Notes under the pieces: model-generated | Seen by the model: the letters and a program-made list of their open reading frames with translations, nothing else | Databases searched by the model: none | Told to the model about the DNA's origin: nothing | Assembly: GCA_035299025.1 (NCBI GenBank) | Contig: DATGXK010000018.1 | Location: 62,001 to 126,000 of the forward strand | DNA from: Leadbetterella sp035299025 | Lineage (GTDB): Bacteria; Bacteroidota; Bacteroidia; Cytophagales; Spirosomataceae | Direction of reading: 5' to 3' | DNA: 64,000 nucleotides | Made by a program: the position numbers and the translations under genes | Shown: one piece after another, positions 49,917-59,055 of the stretch | How the letters are laid out: every line of letters starts with the position of its first letter | Numbering within the stretch: the stretch's first letter is position 1

Positions 49917-51203
49917 ATGAAATTAAACATTACTTGGAAAATCTTTATCGGCATGACGGTCGGTATTGTTGTTGGATTTTTTATTCATAATCATTTTGAT
50001 TTGGGGCAATTCGGTATCAAAGATGCGAGTTTGTTGACAGCTGAGCAGATTAAAGCCAATGAGGGTGTTAAGGAATGGAGTTCCTACTTACAGTTGCTTT
50101 CCAAGATTTTTCTTCGATTAATTCAGATGATTCTGGGGCCATTGGTTTTCTCAATTCTCACAGTTGGAATAGCCAAACTTGGTGATTTTAAGGTAGTTGG
50201 GCGTATAGGGCTTAAGACACTCGGATATTTTTATTTTGCCACCATTTTGTCATTGATTGCTGGCCTAGTAGCCGTAAATATCATGAAACCGGGCAAGGTG
50301 ATGACTTTGGATTTACCCGATTCGGGCACGGATACTGGAGTAGAAGCTAAAAAGATGACTTTGGAGAACTTTATTACACACGTTTTTCCGAAAAGCATTT
50401 TTGAGGCTTTGGCAACCAACGAAGTACTTCAGATAGTGGTGTTTTCATTATTTTTTGGTGTGGCCTTGGCGGCCATAGGCGACAAAGGCAAAACCATAAC
50501 GAAGGCTTTGGACGCTCTTTCGGAGGTAATGTTTAAAATAGTGGGTTATGTGATGACTTTTGCTCCTTATGCAGTTTTCGGCTCGGTAGCGGCGGTAATA
50601 GCTTCCAAAGGATTGGGGGTTTTGGGAGGATATTTGTACTTGATTGTTTGTTTCTTTGCCACATTGGCATTCTTCATAATTGTAGTGCTTTGGGTGATAT
50701 GCCTTTTTATGAAAATAGATTATTGGAAGCTCTTGAAATATGTAAAAGATGCACTTTTCTTGTCTTTCAGTACTGCTAGTTCAGAGGCCTCTATGCCTCT
50801 TCAAATAGAGCAATTAAAGAAATTCGGAATTTCGGAGCGTATTATTAGTTTCGTTTTGCCGCTGGGTTATTCTTTTAATCTCGACGGCTCCATGATGTAT
50901 ATGACGTTTGCGACGGGATTTATTGCCCAAATATACGGCATAGAACTTACTTTGGGTCAGCAGATTACGATGTTGTTGACCTTGCTTTTAACGAGTAAGG
51001 GCATCGCTGGTGTGCCACGTGCTTCTTTGGTTGTTATTGCCGGCACACTCACTATGTTTGGCTTGCCGCAAGAAGGTATTAGTCTAGTATTGGCTGTAGA
51101 CTGGCTATTAGACATGGGTCGCTCAGCAACTTCGGTAGCGGGCAATGCCGTGGCAACAGCCGTGGTAGCCAAATGGGAGGGAGAATTGAATACATCGGAG
51201 TAG
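49917..51203 (+). CDS. Dicarboxylate/amino acid:cation symporter (DAACS family)
   Basis: A 428-residue transporter of the GltP/DctA fold. SFSTASSEASMPLQIEQL contains the Ser-rich HP1 loop, and SFNLDGSMMYMTFATGFIAQ is the NMDGT-like helix 7. DMGRSATSVAGNAVATAVVA holds the substrate-binding D...R/N region of helix 8. It imports glutamate, aspartate or C4-dicarboxylates with Na+ or H+. Single gene with its own promoter and terminator. Confidence 0.94.
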   Translation: MKLNITWKIFIGMTVGIVVGFFIHNHFDLGQFGIKDASLLTAEQIKANEGVKEWSSYLQLLSKIFLRLIQMILGPLVFSILTVGIAKLGDFKVVGRIGLKTLGYFYFATILSLIAGLVAVNIMKPGKVMTLDLPDSGTDTGVEAKKMTLENFITHVFPKSIFEALATNEVLQIVVFSLFFGVALAAIGDKGKTITKALDALSEVMFKIVGYVMTFAPYAVFGSVAAVIASKGLGVLGGYLYLIVCFFATLAFFIIVVLWVICLFMKIDYWKLLKYVKDALFLSFSTASSEASMPLQIEQLKKFGISERIISFVLPLGYSFNLDGSMMYMTFATGFIAQIYGIELTLGQQITMLLTLLLTSKGIAGVPRASLVVIAGTLTMFGLPQEGISLVLAVDWLLDMGRSATSVAGNAVATAVVAKWEGELNTSE

Positions 51204-51230
51204 ATAAGAAGGATTTTACGGATATAATGG

Positions 51231-51259
51231 TGGGAATGCAATTTTGTATTCCCATTTTT
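51231..51259 (+). terminator. Intrinsic terminator after the DAACS gene
   Basis: TGGGAAT (51231-51237) and ATTCCCA (51248-51254) form a stem followed by TTTTT. Confidence 0.75.
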
Positions 51260-51261
51260 CT

Positions 51262-51651
51262 TTATTCTGATTTTTCAATCAAATCCCAGAGGTTGCCGTA
51301 AAGGTCTTCAAAAACGCATACTTTGCCATATTCCTCAAGGCTAGGTTGCCTAAATATTTTGATATTCTGATTGATTAAATTTTGGTAATCTCTGTCGAAA
51401 TTGTCGGTGTGTAAAAACAAAAACACTCTGCCACCTGATTGATTCCCGATTGCATTTTTTTGCTCACCTACCGCTTTTGCGAGTAAAATTTTGCATTCTC
51501 TGGAGCCCTTTGGTGCAACCAAAACCCAGCGTTTGGTTTCTGAAAGTTTGGTGTCTTCTATTAAATCGAAGTTCAGTTTTCTGGTATAAAAGTCTATGGC
51601 TGAGTCATAATCTTCTACAACCAGAGCGATATGAGCAATGTATTGGTTCAT
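51262..51651 (-). CDS. VOC-superfamily (glyoxalase-like) protein
   Basis: About 129 residues from ATG 51651 (MNQYIAHIALVVEDYD); an upstream start at 51681 adds an unlikely leader. The paired beta-alpha-beta-beta-beta modules of the vicinal oxygen chelate fold are clear: IAHIALVVEDYDSAIDFYTR, then VFLFLHTDNF and CVFEDLYGNLWDLIEK. Metal ligands would be the His of AHIALV, the His of LFLHTD and the Glu of the C-terminal strand. Substrate unknown. Confidence 0.88.
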   Translation of the reverse strand: MNQYIAHIALVVEDYDSAIDFYTRKLNFDLIEDTKLSETKRWVLVAPKGSRECKILLAKAVGEQKNAIGNQSGGRVFLFLHTDNFDRDYQNLINQNIKIFRQPSLEEYGKVCVFEDLYGNLWDLIEKSE

Positions 51652-51825
51652 TGTTTGATATTTTGTTCGAAGATAAAACATAGCAATTCTACTGCGTGCA
51701 AGGCTTTGGAAATTTTGTGATTATTAAAATTTATTCTACCTCTCTTTGCCAAATAGCTCAATAGTTTTCTTAATTTGGTTTGTTTTTGATAAAAACATAT
51801 CTCTCGAGAAAAACCTCCATTTCCC

Positions 51826-53184
51826 ATGCTCAATTTTTTCGTAGCTTTTTTGGCATTAAGATTTATCCGAACGCACCTCAATACCCAAGAGACACTGCCG
51901 AGATATGATCAATATTTGAAAATTCTGAATTTGTTTATTGTTCCTTTTTTACTGCTCCTAAATTTCACTTCTTTCGAGCGATTTCTCCCTACCATCAACT
52001 TTTGTTGGTTTTTGGTTTTCTCGGCTATTATATATGTTCTGTGGTTATTGAAGGAGAATAATCTGGCTAGTTCGTTGCTAAAAGCAGGGCTACCCTTTTA
52101 CATTGTAAGTAGTGCAAGGGATTTTCTCGAATACTTCATGCACGATTTTATGGAGGAGAATGATGTAATCGTTGATTTTGTGTTTTTAGGGGCACTTTTT
52201 TGGATGATTGCTTTCGCTATAAGTACCAACAATCAGATAAAAGCACTAAAAAAGGAGGAAGAAAAAAATAGAATTGTAGTAGGTGAAAACGAAAAATTGG
52301 AGATGCTCGTGAAGGAGCGGACATCGGAGATATTGGCACAAAAAGAGCAGTTAGAATCTACGGTTGAAGAACTAAAAGCTACGCAGAATCAGTTGGTTCA
52401 ACAAGAGAAACTAGCCTCCTTGGGTGAGCTTACGGCAGGAATTGCCCATGAGATTCAGAATCCACTGAATTTTGTGAATAATTTTTCGGAACTAAACATA
52501 GAACTAATTTCAGAACTTAAAGAGGCTTTGACTTCAAACGATAAAGTCGCCGCAAGCGAGTTGATCGAAGAGATTTTAGGAGATATTACCCAGAATACCG
52601 AAAAAATAAATCACCATGGTAAACGTGCCGCAAGTATCGTAAAAGGAATGCTTCAGCATTCGAGAACCAATACTGGCCAAAAAGAACCAACAGATATCAA
52701 TGCCTTAGCAGATGAGTTTTTGCGGTTAAGCTACCATGGTTTGAGAGCCAAAGACAAAACTTTTAATGCAGATTTCAAAGCTGAATTGGATTCTAATTTG
52801 CAATTGATAGATGCCGTTCCGCAAGACCTTGGAAGGGTATTTTTGAATTTGATCAATAATGCGTTTTATGCTTGTAATGAGCGAGCTAAAATAAACACAA
52901 AGAGTTTGAATGCAGAGCCTTATAAACCTTTGGTTGTTGTTTCTACGCATAAAGCCAACGATAATATTGAAATATCTGTAAGAGATAACGGTTCGGGTAT
53001 TTCAGAGGAAAATCTTGAAAAAATCTTTCAACCTTTTTTCACAACAAAACCCACTGGCAAGGGTACAGGCCTTGGGCTGAGTTTGGCCTATGATATTGTG
53101 ACGAAAGGGCATGGTGGGACTTTAGAAGTAGAAAGTGAAGAAGGGGTTGGTACTACTTTCATAATTAAATTGCCAATAACCTAA
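51826..53184 (+). CDS. Membrane-bound sensor histidine kinase
   Basis: A 452-residue kinase. About four hydrophobic segments occupy residues 1-135, with short loops and no large periplasmic sensor. A coiled coil follows (about 137-197, rich in Glu/Lys/Gln). The HisKA-like dimerisation helix has the phosphoacceptor His 208 in IAHEIQNPLNFV. The HATPase domain has NLINNAFYAC, VRDNGSGI and GKGTGLGLSL. It starts a run of four same-strand genes: receiver, receiver-cyclase and HD-YitT, with gaps of 37, 5 and 22 nt. It is therefore the likely phosphodonor for both receivers. Confidence 0.92.
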   Translation: MLNFFVAFLALRFIRTHLNTQETLPRYDQYLKILNLFIVPFLLLLNFTSFERFLPTINFCWFLVFSAIIYVLWLLKENNLASSLLKAGLPFYIVSSARDFLEYFMHDFMEENDVIVDFVFLGALFWMIAFAISTNNQIKALKKEEEKNRIVVGENEKLEMLVKERTSEILAQKEQLESTVEELKATQNQLVQQEKLASLGELTAGIAHEIQNPLNFVNNFSELNIELISELKEALTSNDKVAASELIEEILGDITQNTEKINHHGKRAASIVKGMLQHSRTNTGQKEPTDINALADEFLRLSYHGLRAKDKTFNADFKAELDSNLQLIDAVPQDLGRVFLNLINNAFYACNERAKINTKSLNAEPYKPLVVVSTHKANDNIEISVRDNGSGISEENLEKIFQPFFTTKPTGKGTGLGLSLAYDIVTKGHGGTLEVESEEGVGTTFIIKLPIT

Positions 53185-53221
53185 AACATTTATTATTTTT
53201 ACCAACATTAAACCCAAAACC

Positions 53222-53593
53222 ATGAAAGTTCTAGTTGTTGACGACGAGCTGGATATTCAAGACTTGTTTTTGCAGAAATTTCGCAAGGAAATTAGAAATG
53301 GAGAAGTAGAATTTTCTTTTGCTTCTTCTGGCGAAAATGCCTTGGTGTATCTTCATGAACATGAATCCGAAGCAATATTAATCTTGTCTGACATCAATAT
53401 GCCGGGTATGAGTGGCATAGAGCTTTTGAGGGAAATAGTGGAAAAAAACACAAAGCCGAAACCCATAGTGATGATGATAACCGCTTATGGAGACGATGAA
53501 ACACGCAACAAGGCCTTGAGTTTAGGAGCCGACGATTTCCTAAACAAACCTCTGGATTTTGGTGATTTGAAAGAAAGACTTTTTAAAAGGTAA
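53222..53593 (+). CDS. Single-domain response regulator (receiver only)
   Basis: A 123-residue CheY-like receiver. VVDDE (acidic pair 7-8), LSDINMPGM (phosphorylated Asp about 58), MITAYG and NKPLDF (Lys) are all present. It has no output domain. It sits between the kinase and a second receiver that carries a cyclase. It could compete for phosphate, act as a phosphate sink, or bind another protein. Confidence 0.94.
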   Translation: MKVLVVDDELDIQDLFLQKFRKEIRNGEVEFSFASSGENALVYLHEHESEAILILSDINMPGMSGIELLREIVEKNTKPKPIVMMITAYGDDETRNKALSLGADDFLNKPLDFGDLKERLFKR

Positions 53594-53598
53594 GTGTG

Positions 53599-54639
53599 AT
53601 GACTAAAATATTAATTGCCGACGACGAGACAGACCTAGAGGTGCTCATAAAGCAGAAATATAGGCAAAAAATAAGAGATCAAAAATACGCCTTTGTTTTT
53701 GCTGTTAATGGCTCCGAGGCTTTGAGAGTTTTGGAAGAAAACCCCGACGTAGACATCGTTTTGAGCGACATTAACATGCCCGAAATGGACGGTCTTACAC
53801 TACTTTCCAAGCTCAGCGAAACCCACCCTTTGGTGAAATCGGTGATGGTTTCGGCCTACGGAGATATGGACAATATCAGAACAGCCATGAACAGAGGGGC
53901 TTTTGATTTTGTGACCAAACCGGTAAATTTTACCGATTTAGAAACTACAATTGAAAAAACTATTCTGCACGTAAATCAACTCAAGGAGACACTTCGGGCC
54001 ATAAAGGAAAATAATATCCTAAAAATGTACGTAGACCATAACGTGCTGAGTTTTATGCAGGGCCGTGAATACGAAGCTTCGCTTTCGGCCAATGAAACCA
54101 TTGAAGCCAGTGTGGCTTTTATAGATATTTGTAGTTTTACTTCAATAAGCGAATCTGAAAGCCCTGACAAGGTAGTGACCCTGTTGAATCAATATTTCGA
54201 TGTCATTGTAAAAGAAATCATAGCTCAAGGTGGTCATATAGATAAGTTTATAGGTGACTGTGTTATGGCGGTCTTTAAGGGCGATTTTCATCTTGACAGA
54301 GCCATTGAAGCATCTTTGGCTATCAGGAATCAGATTGAGTCCCTGCCCAAAGCTTTGTCAAAGATTGATTTTCAACCTAAGGTTTCTATAGGTATAAATT
54401 CGGGTGAAATGATATCCGGAAACATCGGTTCTTTGACCTTGAAAAGGCTAGACTATACCGTGATTGGTGACACGGTGAATGTGGCTCAAAGGCTACAAAG
54501 TGCTGCACAAAACGGCCAAATAGTTATAAATGAGGAAGCATACGAGAAGGTAAAACAATCGTTTAATTGTAGGCTTATGGGTGCCAAATCTTTGAAAAAT
54601 AAGGCTTCGGAGGTGGTATTGTATGAAGTATTGAATTAA
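53599..54639 (+). CDS. Response regulator with class III adenylate cyclase output domain
   Basis: About 346 residues from ATG 53599 (a GTG at 53596 is also possible). A receiver domain (about 1-120, Asp 57 in VLSDINMP) is joined through a helical linker to a class III nucleotide cyclase (about 165-346). Metal-binding Asp are 176 (VAFIDICSFT) and 220 (FIGDCVMAVF). Purine-selecting Lys 216 (DKFIGD) and Asp 285 (LDYTVIG) are the ATP-specific pair. Transition-state Asn 294 and Arg 298 (TVNVAQRL) are present. All catalytic residues are there, so it should make cAMP when phosphorylated by the kinase two genes upstream. Confidence 0.93.
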   Translation: MTKILIADDETDLEVLIKQKYRQKIRDQKYAFVFAVNGSEALRVLEENPDVDIVLSDINMPEMDGLTLLSKLSETHPLVKSVMVSAYGDMDNIRTAMNRGAFDFVTKPVNFTDLETTIEKTILHVNQLKETLRAIKENNILKMYVDHNVLSFMQGREYEASLSANETIEASVAFIDICSFTSISESESPDKVVTLLNQYFDVIVKEIIAQGGHIDKFIGDCVMAVFKGDFHLDRAIEASLAIRNQIESLPKALSKIDFQPKVSIGINSGEMISGNIGSLTLKRLDYTVIGDTVNVAQRLQSAAQNGQIVINEEAYEKVKQSFNCRLMGAKSLKNKASEVVLYEVLN

Positions 54640-54661
54640 GTCTAAATCCGGCTACTTTAAC

Positions 54662-56128
54662 ATGAGGTTTGAGCAAGTTTTTGATGAGGTTAAGGAAAGA
54701 CTGGCGAAGGAGATACCTGCCTTCGTGGCGTACCATAATGCGGAACACTCGTTGTATGTTCTTCAGAAGTGTATTTATTTATCAGAGAAGGAAGGCATGG
54801 ATAAAGCTCAGCTGGAGCTTTTGAAAACAGGTGCAATTATGCACGATACAGGTTTTATATTTGATAGCAATACCTTTGGGCACGAGGAGCGTTCATGCGA
54901 GTATGCCGATACTGTTCTGCCAAAGTATGGTTTTGAAGTTTCGGAGATAGAAGTGGTGAAAGAACTTATTATGGCCACCAAGTTGCCCCAATCACCCAAA
55001 AATAAACTGGAGGAGATACTTTGTGATGCCGATCTGTATTATCTTGGCACCGAAAATTATTTCAACAATTCGGATAAACTCGTAAGCGAACTGAGAGCTG
55101 GCGGTCAAGAGCTGAATGAAAAACGGTGGTTGGAAGTTCAGATAGAATTCCTAAACAACCATAGTTTTTTTACAAAAACAGCCAAGCACGAATTAGAAAC
55201 AAAAAAGAAAGAAAATTTAACAAAAGTAGAAGACAGAATGAAGAGTATTTCCAAACAAAGCGAGACATCGAAGATTCAGGCTTATGCCCAAGAATATCTG
55301 ATGATAGCTTTTGGAGTTTTGATAGCCGCTGTGGCATTAAAGGGTTTTTTGGTACCCAATCATTTTTTTGACGGTGGTGTTACGGGTTTATCACTGCTTA
55401 TCCACGAGCTTTATCATGTCAATCTGGCTCTGGTTATAGTCTTGATGAACATCCCTTTGATTATTATTGGTTATTTTACTGTTGGAAAGGCGTTTACTAT
55501 CAAGACTTTCGTGGCTGTAGTGCTCTTAGGGATTGTCCTACAGACATTACCGGTATTTGACCTCACACACGACAAGTTATTGATTTCCATTTTTGGAGGG
55601 GTTTTTCTGGGCCTTGGAGTGGGCCTAAACATGCGTGCAGGTGCTGCTCTCGATGGTATTGAGGTTTTGGCACTTTATACCCTCAAAAGAACTTCCTTTA
55701 CTATTACCGAGATAATTTTGGGTATAAATATCATAATATTCTCTGTGGCGGCTTTTAAGTTTGGTGTTGAAACAGCCCTTTATTCTTGCCTAACTTATTT
55801 TGCAGCCTCTCGTACAATCGACTACGTTGTTGAGGGTTTACAGGCTTTTACCGGGGTTACTATCATATCATCAGAAAGTCAGGTTATTAAGCATGAGTTG
55901 GTTAATAATCTGAAACGTGGGATTACGGTCTATAAAGGAGAGCGAGGTTTTTTGCCAGAGTCTTTTGAGGTAAGTGCCGACTGCGATATTATTTTTACGG
56001 TTATTACACGCTTTGAGTTAAGAAAACTCAAGAACCTAATCTATGAAGTGGATCCCAATGCTTTCGTATTTGCCAGTACTATAAAAGAAGCCTCCGGGGG
56101 AATAATCAGCAGAAAACAACACCATTAA
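54662..56128 (+). CDS. HD phosphohydrolase domain fused to YitT membrane domain and DUF2179
   Basis: A 488-residue fusion. Residues 1-180 are an HD domain with H25/H29, the H61-D62 pair in AIMHDTG, H74 in GHEERS and D122/D124 in LCDADL, so metal binding seems intact. A charged helical linker follows (about 175-205). Residues 210-400 form the five- or six-helix YitT domain (FFDGGVTGLSLLIHELYHVN, GAALDGIEVLALYTLKRTSF). Residues 400-488 are the DUF2179 tail (ITVYKGERGF, YEVDPNAFVFASTIKEASGG), a PII-like fold. HD domains often hydrolyse cyclic nucleotides. The gene is 22 nt after the adenylate cyclase, so it may degrade or sense the cyclase product at the membrane. Biochemistry of YitT proteins is unknown. 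Confidence 0.88.
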   Translation: MRFEQVFDEVKERLAKEIPAFVAYHNAEHSLYVLQKCIYLSEKEGMDKAQLELLKTGAIMHDTGFIFDSNTFGHEERSCEYADTVLPKYGFEVSEIEVVKELIMATKLPQSPKNKLEEILCDADLYYLGTENYFNNSDKLVSELRAGGQELNEKRWLEVQIEFLNNHSFFTKTAKHELETKKKENLTKVEDRMKSISKQSETSKIQAYAQEYLMIAFGVLIAAVALKGFLVPNHFFDGGVTGLSLLIHELYHVNLALVIVLMNIPLIIIGYFTVGKAFTIKTFVAVVLLGIVLQTLPVFDLTHDKLLISIFGGVFLGLGVGLNMRAGAALDGIEVLALYTLKRTSFTITEIILGINIIIFSVAAFKFGVETALYSCLTYFAASRTIDYVVEGLQAFTGVTIISSESQVIKHELVNNLKRGITVYKGERGFLPESFEVSADCDIIFTVITRFELRKLKNLIYEVDPNAFVFASTIKEASGGIISRKQHH

Positions 56129-56203
56129 TGCTTAAGAGTGGTATTTATTTTCTAAATAATTGTTCTTGGATGACATAATCGTATTATTTTAATCGATAGG
56201 ATT

Positions 56204-56211
56204 TATCTTTG
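56204..56211 (+). promoter_or_regulatory. Candidate -7 box of the AEC carrier gene
   Basis: TATCTTTG fits TAnnTTTG and ends 15 nt before the ATG at 56227; no -33 is seen. Confidence 0.35.
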
Positions 56212-56226
56212 CAAAAAAGATTTTAA

Positions 56227-57144
56227 ATGGCTCAAGCAAACGCCACTTTTATCATTACGCTGGCTCTTATACTGATGGGCTTTCTGATAAAAAAGTATAA
56301 TTTTATTTCTGAAAAAGAGGGAAAAGTGCTTTCGAAGTTTTTGATGCACACTACTTTTCCTGCCTTAATGATTATTTCTACTTCAAAAGTCAAGCTCGAG
56401 CCTTCGCTATTTTTGTTGCCTTTTTTATGCATCGGTATGGGCGTAATTATGATTTCGGCGGCTTTTTATTTGTTTAAGGGTTTAGAAACCAAACTAAGAG
56501 GCGTACTTACCATGGGAGCTGGAGGCTTGAATGTTGGACTTTTTGGCTTTCCTTTAATTGAAGGTATTTGGGGTACTGAGGCTTTGGTTTTTGCTGTAAT
56601 GTTCGACATTGGAAACACCATAATGACTTTCGGGGCGGTTTACCCTGTGGGTTCGTATTTTGCCAAAAGAGGCGATGGTAAATTCCCGATTTCAAAACTT
56701 CTTTTACGCGTTTTTACACTTCCACCGGTTACGGGAATGGTTATAGGTTTGAGTATCAATGTTTTTGGTATTTCTTTGCCAGATATAGCTTTTGATTTTT
56801 TAGGGATTTTGGCCAAAGCCAATAAACCTTTGGTTTTGCTTCTAATGGGCATTTATTTGAGTTTTGAACTCAATAAAACACAAATGAAGTACATTAGTAA
56901 AGTGTTAGTATTGAGGTATTTGTTAGCTGGTGTGTGTGTTGCCTGCATTTATTTTTTGGTTCCACCGTCGCTTATGCAAAGCGTGGTTATTGTATTGGTC
57001 ATTCTTCCCTTAGGCATGACTATTCTCCCATTTTCTGACGAATTCGGCTTTGATTCTCGCATTGCAGGCACCATGGTCAATATCTCGCTCCTGATAAGTT
57101 TCGTATTGATTTGGTTTTTAGTGTGGTTTTTGAATTTGGTCTAA
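56227..57144 (+). CDS. AEC-family (auxin efflux carrier-like) transporter
   Basis: A 305-residue membrane protein with about ten helices in two inverted halves. FLMHTTFPALMIISTSKV and GAGGLNVGLFGFPLIEGIWG are typical AEC signatures with broken helices, as is GMTILPFSDEFGFD in the second half. Bacterial members move malate, malonate or related anions. It is separated by about 100 nt from the HD-YitT gene and has its own -7 box. Confidence 0.9.
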   Translation: MAQANATFIITLALILMGFLIKKYNFISEKEGKVLSKFLMHTTFPALMIISTSKVKLEPSLFLLPFLCIGMGVIMISAAFYLFKGLETKLRGVLTMGAGGLNVGLFGFPLIEGIWGTEALVFAVMFDIGNTIMTFGAVYPVGSYFAKRGDGKFPISKLLLRVFTLPPVTGMVIGLSINVFGISLPDIAFDFLGILAKANKPLVLLLMGIYLSFELNKTQMKYISKVLVLRYLLAGVCVACIYFLVPPSLMQSVVIVLVILPLGMTILPFSDEFGFDSRIAGTMVNISLLISFVLIWFLVWFLNLV

Positions 57145-57170
57145 ATAACAAGCCCACCGATAGTAAATTA

Positions 57171-57310
57171 ATTAGTGCATTCGTGACGAAAAAGGTTTTC
57201 TGGAAATTACTTTAGAGTCTCAGATTGTGTGTTTTGAATAAAAAAGAATGCCACGAATGCACGAATAGTATCTGAATTTATTAGTGCATTCGTGGCAAGA
57301 AAGGTTTTCT
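57171..57310. repeat. Three imperfect copies of a short intergenic repeat, two direct and one inverted
   Basis: Direct copies at 57171-57201 and 57280-57310 share ATTAGTGCATTCGTG, then GGTTTTCT. An inverted copy at 57246-57266 contains GCCACGAATGCAC. That is the exact reverse complement of GTGCATTCGTGGC at 57284-57296, so the last two can form a 13-bp stem with a 21-nt loop. The repeat lies between convergent genes and may act as a transcript end for both. It looks like a dispersed chromosomal repeat. Confidence 0.75.
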
Positions 57311-57315
57311 TAAGA

Positions 57316-58914
57316 TTATTTCAACAAATCAAACAACTCTTTGTCCATTTGAGGTTTTACTGTGCAAGTATTGTCAAAATGCATAGTAGCCGTATTACTA
57401 GAGTTATAGGCTGGCCATTTTGGTAAACCTTTATGGTTTGGATCACCAAGTCGGGCAAAATTTATCCAAGATTGACTCATTTTGTCTGCCAAAGCTTGGG
57501 CTTCTTTTGTGCCACCAGTCATGTTTTTTGTCCGTTGAATGTTATCAAAACAAAAAGCAATTTCCATGCAGTGAACTGCCTTGTATTTTCCATCCATTAC
57601 GGGCGATTGCCAATCAAACAAATACATGAATGTGGGTGCACCACCAGTTACTGCTGATTTCATGTTGGCCTGTAATACCGCACCGGGACGGAAAGTGACA
57701 TCGTAGCTTAGCATGTCTGTCAATTTGCCATTTGGATAGGCCTTTTTCACTGCAGCCATGTAAGCATCTGTTTTGTCTGCATATACTTTTTTAATAGCTT
57801 CTTTGGCTTGTTCATCGGTTGAGTTTGCTGGAATTCCTCCTCTAAAGACAGCAAATTCATTGATTGTTGTACCGATCATCAATGGAATATTCTTGGAGAG
57901 TTCGAAGGCTTCATTTGAAAATAATTGATAAGGAAGTATTTCACCATCTGCACTTGGTCCCCAGCCTAATCCAAAACCTACTACTGGCTTGCCTTCGGCT
58001 TTCATTTTGTCAGCTACGGTTTTTAGAGCTTTCTTACCTGCATTGGCCAAAGTTTGGTAGGGTACATTTTGAATTTCATCTATTTTGTCTGCTGATAATC
58101 CCAGTTCTTTCACTACTTCGGCTCCTATGGCTTGTGTGGTAGCTTTATCTAACATGGCAGAACGAAAAGCACCACTTTGGTTGATGGCCTTATGGAAAAG
58201 CCCTTTTGCTGATGGCATAGCCATGAGGGTATTTACTTTGGCACCACCACCCGACTGTCCGAATATGGTTACGTTGTTTGGGTCACCTCCAAAGTTTGAA
58301 ATATTGGTTTTCACCCATTCCAAAGCTGCTTTCATGTCCAATACGCTCAAATTAGCCGATTGTTTATACTTATCGCCATAAGCTGAAAGATCTAAATAAC
58401 CCAGGATATTCAAGCGGTGGTTGATAGAAACTACTACCACGTCCCCTTTTTTTGCCAAGTTTTCGCCGTCATAAGAGGGTAACTCTATGGATGAACCAGC
58501 TGTAAAACCCCCGCCATGAATCCAGAACATTACAGGGCGTTTTTTGCCGTCGTTGATGCCTGGTGTCCAGACATTTATACGCATGCAGTCTTCGTTGGTG
58601 AAGCCCCAGTTGTGATCAAACACGAACTCACTCTCATCCATGACATTTGTTGTTGGGTTTTCCAATGGGGCCACCGGGCCATAGGTCATGGAGCTACGAA
58701 CGTTGGCCCAAGGTTTTGGTTTTTGAGGAGATTCAAAACGCTTTGCCTCGGCATAAGGAATGCCTTTGTAGTTGTAAATACCGTTGTTGATATAGCCACG
58801 TACTTTTCCTGCATCAGTAGACGTTACGGCTATATTTTCGCCAGTTTGCAACTGAGCCATGGTGTTTTGAGAGAGCACCAAGGTCGTAGCTATTGCTAAA
58901 AGTTTTAATTTCAT
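57316..58914 (-). CDS. Exported type-B carboxylesterase
   Basis: A 532-residue protein with a signal peptide (ends TMAQ) and the type-B carboxylesterase alpha/beta-hydrolase fold. GIPYAEAKRF and EDCMRINVWTP open the fold. HGGGFTAGS forms the oxyanion hole. Ser is in FGQSGGGAK, Glu in GTTINEFAV and His in KAVHCMEIAF. It probably hydrolyses a carboxylic ester such as an acetylated or aromatic carbohydrate ester outside the cytoplasm. It is a single gene converging on the AEC gene. Confidence 0.93.
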   Translation of the reverse strand: MKLKLLAIATTLVLSQNTMAQLQTGENIAVTSTDAGKVRGYINNGIYNYKGIPYAEAKRFESPQKPKPWANVRSSMTYGPVAPLENPTTNVMDESEFVFDHNWGFTNEDCMRINVWTPGINDGKKRPVMFWIHGGGFTAGSSIELPSYDGENLAKKGDVVVVSINHRLNILGYLDLSAYGDKYKQSANLSVLDMKAALEWVKTNISNFGGDPNNVTIFGQSGGGAKVNTLMAMPSAKGLFHKAINQSGAFRSAMLDKATTQAIGAEVVKELGLSADKIDEIQNVPYQTLANAGKKALKTVADKMKAEGKPVVGFGLGWGPSADGEILPYQLFSNEAFELSKNIPLMIGTTINEFAVFRGGIPANSTDEQAKEAIKKVYADKTDAYMAAVKKAYPNGKLTDMLSYDVTFRPGAVLQANMKSAVTGGAPTFMYLFDWQSPVMDGKYKAVHCMEIAFCFDNIQRTKNMTGGTKEAQALADKMSQSWINFARLGDPNHKGLPKWPAYNSSNTATMHFDNTCTVKPQMDKELFDLLK

Positions 58915-59055
58915 AAAAATTAAAGAATTAAAAAGGTTGAACTTGAAAATTAATATTTTGTACGAAAGTAGGATAAATAGTTTTAATAAAAAAGATTATT
59001 GTCGCAAAATGATACAATAGTATTTTTGAGGAAGTTTTTTTTTGGTTTTTCCCAC

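Noticed and set aside
57171..57310. Attachment-site duplication flanking a mobile element
   Set aside because: The copies are imperfect, only about 110 nt apart, and enclose no gene.
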